This document shows, piece by piece, positions 58,388-64,000 of a DNA stretch of 64,000 nt. The stretch is from Desulfofundulus thermosubterraneus DSM 16057 (lineage in GTDB: Bacteria > Bacillota > Desulfotomaculia > Desulfotomaculales > Desulfovirgulaceae), in assembly GCF_900142025.1 (NCBI RefSeq), contig NZ_FQZM01000006.1, positions 1 through 64,000 of the forward strand, in the 5' to 3' direction. The notes below the pieces were generated by a model. It worked only from the letters and a program-made list of their open reading frames with translations. It had not been told where the DNA came from and ran no database searches. The first letter of the stretch is position 1, and each line of letters opens with the position of its first letter. A program made the translations under genes and the position numbers.

Positions 58388-59629
58388 ATGTTTCCTTTTA
58401 GCCAGATATTACCGGCCATTATGGCCACCCTGGTCACTGTGTTTTTCGACCCCCTGTTCTGGGTGGTGGTGCTGCTGGTGGCCCTGCAGTACCGGCGCAT
58501 GGCCGCCGCCAGGAGGGAATTTTTCGGCCTGCCGGGTGCTGGCGGGGTGTGGCGTGACACTGTGGTCGCCACGGGGTACGGCCTTCTGGGCGGTTTTCTG
58601 GGCAGTTTCCTCATGGTGCTGATCGGACTTTCCCTTACAGGCTCCGGTCTGATTTATCTCTGGCCGGTGGCCATTTTATTGATGTTGATCAATGCCCGGT
58701 TTCTCTGTTTTGCCTATGCCGGGGGGGTGCTGTCGCTCAGCAACCTCCTTTTTGGCTTTCCGGAAATACACATCGCCCAGGTGCTGGCCCTGGTGGCCAT
58801 TTTACACCTGGTGGAAAGCGCGCTGATTCTGACCAGCGGCCACCTGGGAGCCGTGCCGGTTTACTTTAAATCGCCCGCCGGGCAGGTGATCGGTGGGTTT
58901 ACTTTACAGCGCTTCTGGCCCATTCCCATTGTTGCCCTGGCCGTGGTCGGTCCGGCGGCGGTACAGCAGGGGGTGGCCATGCCCGATTGGTGGCCCCTGC
59001 TCAAACCGGGAGTTAGCGGTGATGCGAAGGACCTGGTCTACACCCTCATTCCGGTGGTAGCCGGGCTCGGTTACGGGGACCTGGCCATTTCCCGCAGTCC
59101 GGGAGAGAAGAGCCGCCTTTCAGCCCTTTTTCTGGGCGCCTATAGCCTTTGCCTGCTTCTCCTGGCGGTACTGTCCCAGTATGTCCGCGGTCTGGCTTTT
59201 CTGGCCGCCCTTTTTTCCCCCCTGGGACATGAAATGGTCATTTATACCGGCAAAAAAGTGGAATTTTTACGGCGCCCCCTCTTTGTACCGCCGCCCCGGG
59301 GTGTAGGGGTGCTGGATGTGGTGCCGGACAGTCCGGCCTGGCGGGCGGGGATTCGCTCGGGGGATGTGGTGCTGTTTCTAAACCAGCACCAGGTAAATTC
59401 CCGTCCAGAGCTAGAGATGGTTCTGGCCGACGTTTGGGGTCCGGTGGAGGTGCAGTTCCTGCGCGGGCAGGAGCAGGCCTTTCATCGGGAGGTGGTCTTC
59501 CGGGCTCCGGGCCGGCCCTTTGGTTTTGTACCCGTGCCCGACGGTAGTGAGGAAGCCGTCATGGACCTTTCCACCGCCGGCCCCCTGGGGCGCTTGTGGC
59601 AGGACTTCCGGCGGCGCATCAAGCGTTAA
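58388..59629 (+). CDS. minJ: Polytopic PDZ protein, MinJ-like
   Basis: 413 residues. About seven membrane helices in the first 300 residues are followed by a cytoplasmic-type PDZ domain (RGVGVLDVVPDSPAWRAGIRSGDVVLFLNQHQVNSRPELE). This layout matches MinJ of Bacillus, which links DivIVA to MinCD and places the division site. Follows ctpA by 21 bases and ftsEX upstream. The MinJ name rests on architecture and neighbourhood; binding partners are not visible. Confidence 0.75.
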   Translation: MFPFSQILPAIMATLVTVFFDPLFWVVVLLVALQYRRMAAARREFFGLPGAGGVWRDTVVATGYGLLGGFLGSFLMVLIGLSLTGSGLIYLWPVAILLMLINARFLCFAYAGGVLSLSNLLFGFPEIHIAQVLALVAILHLVESALILTSGHLGAVPVYFKSPAGQVIGGFTLQRFWPIPIVALAVVGPAAVQQGVAMPDWWPLLKPGVSGDAKDLVYTLIPVVAGLGYGDLAISRSPGEKSRLSALFLGAYSLCLLLLAVLSQYVRGLAFLAALFSPLGHEMVIYTGKKVEFLRRPLFVPPPRGVGVLDVVPDSPAWRAGIRSGDVVLFLNQHQVNSRPELEMVLADVWGPVEVQFLRGQEQAFHREVVFRAPGRPFGFVPVPDGSEEAVMDLSTAGPLGRLWQDFRRRIKR

Positions 59630-59728
59630 TCTTTCTGCAGTACTGCCCTCGAAACCGGATATAATTTGCCGTTGACACATGCCGGAAGCTGGGGCTATAA
59701 TCGTTTATGAAAAAAGGTGGTGAAACGC

Positions 59729-59920
59729 ATGTGTGAAGCAAATGCTTACCTGCGTAAAGATGGTAAGGAAGAACTCTTTTTAGAAAATGTGGACCGGGTG
59801 ATCCCCCACGAGGACGGGATTTTGCTGGAGGACATCTTCGGGCGGCGCAAAATAGTGAAGGCCAAGATTGTGGAGCTGGCCCTGGTGGATCACCGCATTA
59901 TTTTAGAGAAAGAAGAATAA
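59729..59920 (+). CDS. CooT-family small protein
   Basis: 63 residues beginning MCEANAYLRKDGKEELF and containing VIPHEDGILLEDIFGRRKIVKAKI, the CooT pattern. The N-terminal Met-Cys is the nickel-binding element of Rhodospirillum CooT, which works with CO dehydrogenase. No CODH genes are nearby, so the role is open; many Clostridia carry such stand-alone copies. ATG 59729 follows GGTGGTGA. Confidence 0.85.
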   Translation: MCEANAYLRKDGKEELFLENVDRVIPHEDGILLEDIFGRRKIVKAKIVELALVDHRIILEKEE

Positions 59921-59952
59921 GCGGCATGATAAAGGCTTAAAGCGAAAGGGGC

Positions 59953-59978
59953 AAGGGGCAGTGAAACCTGCCCCTTTT
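59953..59978 (+). terminator. Terminator after the CooT-like gene
   Basis: AAGGGGCAG/CTGCCCCTT with loop TGAAAC and TTTT tail. Confidence 0.88.
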
Positions 59979-60067
59979 CCTTGGTGGCGAAGCGAGCGTA
60001 GCGAACGGCGTGTAAACAGGCATACAGTTATTTTTCCGGGTTAGTCTTTAATGGCGGGGTGAGATAG

Positions 60068-60706
60068 TTGTTCTGGTTGCAGGAGAGCCTGTTCGGCGAC
60101 CCCGGGTGGGATCTCTCCGGGATAAACGATATGGCCGCCCTGGAGGAAAAGGTCAAAACATGCAACCGCTGCGGCCTGCGGGCGGGCTGTCAGGGAGTAG
60201 TTTTTGGCGAGGGCAATCCCGCGGCCAAAGTTGTACTTTGCGGTGAAGGGCCGGGTGCCGACGAAGACCGTTTGGGCCGGCCCTTTGTGGGGAAGGCCGG
60301 CCAGTTGCTGGACAAGATTTTAGAGGCCTGCGGTTTCGGGCGTTTTGAGCACGTTTACATATTGAACACTGTGAAATGCCGTCCTCCCGGCAACCGGATA
60401 CCCACCGAAGAGGAGCGGGCGGCCTGCCGACCCAACCTGGAGGCCCAGCTGCGCATTTTACAGCCCCGGATTATGGTCTTGCTTGGGGCTACCGCCCTCC
60501 AGGCCGTACTGGACTCCCGGGGGCGCATCACCCGGGACCGGGGACGCTGGGTGGAAAAAAACGGGGTCTGGATCATGCCCACCTACCACCCGGCGGCCTT
60601 ACTGCGCAACCCCAACTTGAAAAAGGATACGTGGGAGGACTTCAAGCAGGTGGTGGCCAAGTACCGGGAGCTGGTCGACCCCAACCATTACTCTCCCCAT
60701 TGTTGA
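60068..60706 (+). CDS. udg: Uracil-DNA glycosylase, family 4 (iron-sulfur)
   Basis: 212 residues. Motif GEGPGADEDRLGRPFVGKAG and MPTYHPAALLRNP mark family 4. Cluster cysteines occur in KTCNRCGL near the N-terminus and later (VKCRPP; AACRPN). It removes uracil from DNA, common in thermophiles and many anaerobes. TTG 60068 start with a weak GGTGAGA SD. Family 5 is less likely because of the GEGPG motif. Confidence 0.93.
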   Translation: MFWLQESLFGDPGWDLSGINDMAALEEKVKTCNRCGLRAGCQGVVFGEGNPAAKVVLCGEGPGADEDRLGRPFVGKAGQLLDKILEACGFGRFEHVYILNTVKCRPPGNRIPTEEERAACRPNLEAQLRILQPRIMVLLGATALQAVLDSRGRITRDRGRWVEKNGVWIMPTYHPAALLRNPNLKKDTWEDFKQVVAKYRELVDPNHYSPHC

Positions 60707-60831
60707 AAATCGCCACGGGGCGAAGGGTGATGGCCGTCACCCCCGGCCGCATTGCTCGCCGCGTGCGCATTTTACGCGGAAGCCAAGGAGTGAGCGGGAT
60801 AACGCCGTGCCTTAAGCGAGTTGTTTAACAC

Positions 60832-61125
60832 CTAGCCGGTAGTTCTGACAGGTCCCGGCAGGTCCGGGGGCCAGGCGGTAACGCCCCTGCGCCGGGCCTG
60901 GATTAAAAGCGCGATGAATCTCCGCTCCGCGGTATTTATCTTGAAAATTACATAATCAACCATTTCACTATCCACCAGGTGAAATTCCCTCAAGGCTTCT
61001 TGCCACTCCCGGCGGGCCTCATCAATGATTTCCACCAGGGTCGGCATCCGGTGCCGGCAAAACGATCCCATCCATCGTGAAATGCCCCTGAGTACTGATT
61101 GCCAGAGAACCAGCAGTTTGTTCAA
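60832..61125 (-). CDS. DUF2508 (YaaL-like) small protein
   Basis: About 97 residues. The core LVEIIDEARREWQEALREFHLVDSEMVDYVIFKINTAERRFIALL is the DUF2508 signature, helical and of unknown function. Usually next to recR in Firmicutes, but here it is alone and on the minus strand. TTG 61125 follows GGAGGTGG; a start at 61143 would add six residues. The gap 60710-60830 contains a repeat-like stretch. Confidence 0.75.
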   Translation of the reverse strand: MNKLLVLWQSVLRGISRWMGSFCRHRMPTLVEIIDEARREWQEALREFHLVDSEMVDYVIFKINTAERRFIALLIQARRRGVTAWPPDLPGPVRTTG

Positions 61126-61162
61126 GGGGACCACCTCCCACAACCTATGGTTATGAGCCTGT

Positions 61163-61187
61163 AGCCCTCTGTAGAAGGGCTTTTTTT
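61163..61187 (+). terminator. Intrinsic terminator
   Basis: AGCCCT/AGGGCT with T7 tail on the plus strand. It lies just upstream of the DUF2508 gene start, so it could protect that gene from transcription coming from udg. Confidence 0.7.
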
Positions 61188-61315
61188 GTTGAATGCAAAA
61201 GGCCGGGCATATTATATTTCCGGCGGAGGGTAAGCATAATACCCTTAAGATACCAAAGGTTCACTGTCCATGGTAGCGTGTTTTGGAGCTTTCACTGCGG
61301 GGAGGGTCTTGGAAG

Positions 61316-62776
61316 ATGGTCCGGTGCGCCGGGTGGAAGAAGGCGGGGCTGCCTATTTTCCTGGCTGTGTTGCTAATTTTAACTGGATGTCCCGGGCGGG
61401 GTGAACAGGAGCAACAAATGACCCCCCAACTGCGGATTGCCGTCAGCCTGGCCGATATGCAGCGGGACGGCAACCAGATCATCAAGCAGGTGATGAACCG
61501 GCGCAGGCGCGAGGAAAAGATGGACATCACCTGGCTGGATGCGAAAAACGATCCCGCGCAGCAGGAAAAACAGCTGCAGCAGCTTGCCGGACGGCGGGTT
61601 AAAGCCGTGGTGCTCCAGGCGGTGGATCCGGCGAGTGCCCCCCGTCTTGTGCAGCAGCTGGTACAGAATAATATCAAGGTAGTGGCCCTGGAAACCCTGC
61701 CCGCCAATACACCGGTGGATGCCTACGTGGCCTCAGATCACGCCAGGGCGGGAGAGTTGCAGGTCCAATTCATTAACGAGGCCCTCCGGCAGGCCGCCGG
61801 TATGCCTGCCGGGCCGGGAGCTTCCTCCGGCGGCCAGGGTGGCCAGACCGGCGGGCAAGGTCAGGGTGATCAGGCCGGCGGCGGCCAGGGGCAGGGTACC
61901 GCCCAGATGACCATGCCCGGCAGGCAGCTTCCTTCCAGACGACCCCTTAACGTAATGATCCTGGCCGGTGATCCCCGGGACAACGCCGCCCGGGAAATTG
62001 TGTTCGCGGCCAGGAAAGCGCTGGAGGCTAACCCCCAGGTACGGGTGGTGGAAGAGGCCCAGCAACCGGGAAATCAGCCAGCCATGGCCAGCCTTGCCGT
62101 GCAGCAGGCCCTGGCCAGGTTCAACAATAAAATTGATGTTATTCTGGCCAGTGACAGCCGGCTGGCCACAGCCGCGGTGGAGGTCCTCAAAGCGGCAGGC
62201 TTGAACAACCGCGTACTTACAGTGGGGGTGGGGGCTGATAGGGAGGCTTCCCGGGCCCTGCGAGCCGGGGAGCATGATGCGGAAGTGGACACCAGGCCCG
62301 ATTTGCTGGGGCAGTACGCCCTGGACGCGGCGGTGGGCCTGGCCAAAACAGGGTACTGGCAGTACGACACCCGGGTGATCAGCGGCGATTACAGCATTCC
62401 GGCCCGCATTGTACCCGTGCGGTTGATTCAGTCCGCCAACGCCTATTTGCTGCAGGAGCGCTGGGGAAAGGAAATGGAGCAAAAGCAGGGTGGGGGTCAG
62501 GGCCAGGGCGAAGGCCAGGCCGGAGGTAGCGACCAGGGCAGCAGTTCCTCCAACCAATCCGGCCAGCAGGGCGGTGAGGGTAAACAAAAGCCCCGCACCA
62601 CCTTGCGCATTACCACCCGCGAGGGGAAAACGGTGGAGGTGCAGATCCAGGGCGAGGTGGAGCGCATTGAAAGTGTGGAAGGCGGCGGAGCCCAGCAAAT
62701 GCCCGTGCCGGCCGGGGGAGCCGGCGGTGGCGGCGTCCCCGGTGGAGGAGGCGCTGGCGGTGGAGGCGGTACGTAA
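61316..62776 (+). CDS. Lipoprotein with sugar-binding-protein fold and Gly/Gln-rich inserts
   Basis: 486 residues. Lipobox LILTGCPG. The fold is that of sugar ABC substrate-binding proteins (Peripla_BP_4): IAVSLADMQRDGNQIIKQV, VKAVVLQAVDP and DVILASDSRLATAAVEVLKAAG. A 45-residue insert rich in Gly and Gln (about 170-215) splits the fold. A second such linker (about 395-430), then a small beta domain (TTLRITTREGKTVEVQIQGEVERIE) and a poly-Gly tail follow. No transporter genes adjoin it. It may bind a sugar or autoinducer-like ligand at the cell surface. ATG 61316 follows GGAGGGTC. Confidence 0.75.
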   Translation: MVRCAGWKKAGLPIFLAVLLILTGCPGRGEQEQQMTPQLRIAVSLADMQRDGNQIIKQVMNRRRREEKMDITWLDAKNDPAQQEKQLQQLAGRRVKAVVLQAVDPASAPRLVQQLVQNNIKVVALETLPANTPVDAYVASDHARAGELQVQFINEALRQAAGMPAGPGASSGGQGGQTGGQGQGDQAGGGQGQGTAQMTMPGRQLPSRRPLNVMILAGDPRDNAAREIVFAARKALEANPQVRVVEEAQQPGNQPAMASLAVQQALARFNNKIDVILASDSRLATAAVEVLKAAGLNNRVLTVGVGADREASRALRAGEHDAEVDTRPDLLGQYALDAAVGLAKTGYWQYDTRVISGDYSIPARIVPVRLIQSANAYLLQERWGKEMEQKQGGGQGQGEGQAGGSDQGSSSSNQSGQQGGEGKQKPRTTLRITTREGKTVEVQIQGEVERIESVEGGGAQQMPVPAGGAGGGGVPGGGGAGGGGGT

Positions 62777-62900
62777 GCAAAGCGGCAATGCCTTTGAAAA
62801 AAACTGGATAACAAAAGACCATTTCCCCGGGAAGAGGAGATGGCCGTATAAAATTTAAGTAGGCCCATGACGCATTCAGCGCCACTAACAGCGGATAAAA

Positions 62901-63276
62901 TGGCCGCCGTTTTGCACGAAGCGAGCGACCTTGAGCCGAGCAGGTGCCAAACTTAGCGAGACCGAGGGCGGAGGCGGGGCCGAGGGCATGGATGCCGGGA
63001 ATGGAGGTTAGAGGTCGGAAGTCGGAAAAGAGGAAGGAATTCGCGTAGCGAATTCCAACAGCAGTTCTAACCTCTGACATCTGACTTCCAACGTCCAAAT
63101 TTGCCGGGAACCCCGCCGGAGCCCGAGGTCGAGCGTTAGTTTGCCCAGCACTCACTGCAACCAGAGTTCTCTGATGGGATGAGTGCTGACTATAACTGTT
63201 TAAATGCCTTCGGAGGTACCTGCACCCGGTGAGTGCTGGGGAACGGAGCGAGCGCGTGCAAAACGGCAGGCGAGTA
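62901..63276. repeat. Dispersed intergenic repeat, copy B, with a nested insertion
   Basis: Inverted relative of 28207-28357. Shared arms are 62901-62930 and 63144-63276. The 213 bases between (62931-63143) are absent from copy A and look like a second repeat inserted into the first. Its ends are TTGAGCCGAGC and GGTCGAGCGTTAG, similar to a compact segment at 54179. No gene is present from 62777 to 63434. Confidence 0.65.
63006..63098. repeat. Long inverted repeat within the nested insertion
   Basis: GGTTAGAGGTCGGAAGTCGG (63006-63025) is matched, imperfectly, by the inverted CCTCTGACATCTGACTTCC (63072-63090). A perfect GAATTCGC/GCGAATTC hairpin (63039-63057) lies at its centre. It could fold into a long cruciform or RNA hairpin. 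Confidence 0.55.
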
Positions 63277-63373
63277 CAGAGTTACCTACTGAATCTTAAT
63301 ACGAACGAGACACCTGCTGGAGCTTGACACGGACCAGGAGATGGTCTTTTTACACCCGGACCGCAAAATATAG

Positions 63374-63379
63374 TATAAT
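63374..63379 (+). promoter_or_regulatory. -10 box upstream of the cysteine-cluster gene
   Basis: TATAAT within ATATAGTATAATATC, 56 bases before the start codon. No convincing -35 box at the normal distance. Confidence 0.45.
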
Positions 63380-63434
63380 ATCTCGTTACAGGGCAATCTG
63401 GTTATCTGGTTGCTTAACGGGAGGAGAACCCCTT

Positions 63435-64000
63435 TTGAAAGTACGCATCAACGACTGCCTTCTGGGCGGAAAACCGGCCTATGATGTGCAAATAGTCCAC
63501 GAAGGCGCCACGGTGCAGGATTACCTGGATGCCTTAAACGATTTTATCCGGGAACACTGTCCTCCCTGCAACGGCTGCACCGCCTGCTGCTGGGAGAGGG
63601 TCCCCCTTACCTACCCCGATGTGGCTGCTTTCCTGCGGGACGGCCGGTTCGGGCGGCAGTTCCAGGGGCTGCCTGCGCCCCTGTCATCCTTCCTGCAGCA
63701 GTACGGTTACGTTTACGTGGAAGGGCCGGTGGTGGATATCAGCTTGGGGTTTAAATCCGACGGCTCCTGCATTTTCCTGGATACCCGGCGGGGCCGGTGC
63801 TCCATTTATCGCCTGCGCCCCATGGTCTGCCAGACCTACACCTGCCGCCGGGCCACCCGGCGGGCCCGGGAGCTCAGGGGCCTGGTGGTGAATGCCGGCA
63901 TGGACGAACTGGTCCGGCGCTGGCTCCTGGAGGGCCGGCGCTGCGGCCGGACGCCGGTGATCCATGAAGGCCGCCGGCCCCGCCCGCGCCTTAAGGACTA
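63435..64000 (+). CDS. YkgJ-family cysteine-cluster protein (cut by window end)
   Basis: The frame stays open from TTG 63435 (GGGAGGAG 8 bases upstream) to the window end. It includes CPPCNGCTACCWERVPLTYPD (CxxCxxCC), CIFLDTRRGRCSIYRLRPMVCQTYTCRR and basic C-terminal sequence. These cysteines match UPF0153/YkgJ proteins, which probably bind a zinc or iron-sulfur site; function is unknown. At least 188 residues. The C-terminus is outside the window. Confidence 0.85.
   Translation, partial: MKVRINDCLLGGKPAYDVQIVHEGATVQDYLDALNDFIREHCPPCNGCTACCWERVPLTYPDVAAFLRDGRFGRQFQGLPAPLSSFLQQYGYVYVEGPVVDISLGFKSDGSCIFLDTRRGRCSIYRLRPMVCQTYTCRRATRRARELRGLVVNAGMDELVRRWLLEGRRCGRTPVIHEGRRPRPRLKD

Noticed and set aside
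62901-63276. CRISPR array in the repeat-rich gap
   Set aside because: Repeats are few, inverted and of unequal spacing; no regular repeat-spacer pattern is present.

Overview
The window looks like a chromosome segment of an anaerobic, Gram-positive-type Firmicute of the Desulfotomaculum/Pelotomaculum kind (class Clostridia). This assignment is inferred from several features: a nitrogenase operon in the order nifH-nifI1-nifI2-nifD-nifK-nifE-nifB, AGGAGG-type ribosome binding sites, RF2 with a frameshift, FtsEX/CtpA/MinJ neighbours, a YitT protein, a CooT-like protein and many chemoreceptors. G+C is high except in the 36-50 kb catabolic region, which reads as more A+T rich.

Layout. 1-0.36 kb is the 3' end of a group II intron (maturase C-terminus, domains V/VI). 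It sits directly upstream of modBC (0.39-1.74 kb, molybdate uptake). 1.8-4.05 kb holds a leader RNA with two hexaloop hairpins and terminators, then amtB-glnK. 4.29-12.13 kb is the nitrogen-fixation operon: nifH, nifI1, nifI2 (with a -1 frameshift), nifD (with an in-frame TGA exactly at the first P-cluster cysteine), nifK, nifE, nifB and a short nifV. No nifN is seen. 12.3-21.2 kb is mostly housekeeping: a chemoreceptor, a Uma2 remnant, NAD synthetase, cold-shock protein, HPF, SecA and RF2. 21.3-29.6 kb is an envelope-stress/efflux block: a secreted helical protein, an OmpR/HK pair and a MacA-MacB-TolC-like exporter. 30-36 kb holds two chemoreceptors around a GGDEF/HD-GYP protein.

36.3-50.1 kb is an IclR-linked catabolic operon: PanB-like protein, TRAP transporter (DctPQM), a GlcDEF-type 2-hydroxyacid dehydrogenase, a LarA-like protein, an IlvD-like dehydratase, a four-carbon sugar-acid kinase and PdxA2. 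Together they suggest use of a C4 sugar acid or another 2-hydroxy acid. 50.4-64 kb holds a CBS protein, YitT, a split transketolase, ftsEX-M23 peptidase-ctpA-minJ, CooT, a family 4 uracil-DNA glycosylase, a DUF2508 protein, an unusual Gly/Gln-rich lipoprotein and a cysteine-cluster protein cut by the window end.

The most interesting observation is the nifD TGA. Both flanks of the reading frame are conserved and in frame. The TGA replaces an invariant cysteine that ligates the P-cluster, and a hairpin of bacterial SECIS type lies just downstream. A selenocysteine-containing nitrogenase is one reading. A nonsense mutation or sequence error is the other, and the nearby nifI2 frameshift keeps that alternative open.

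Several intergenic gaps carry related dispersed repeats, one of them apparently interrupted by a nested insertion. No tRNA, rRNA or CRISPR array was recognised.
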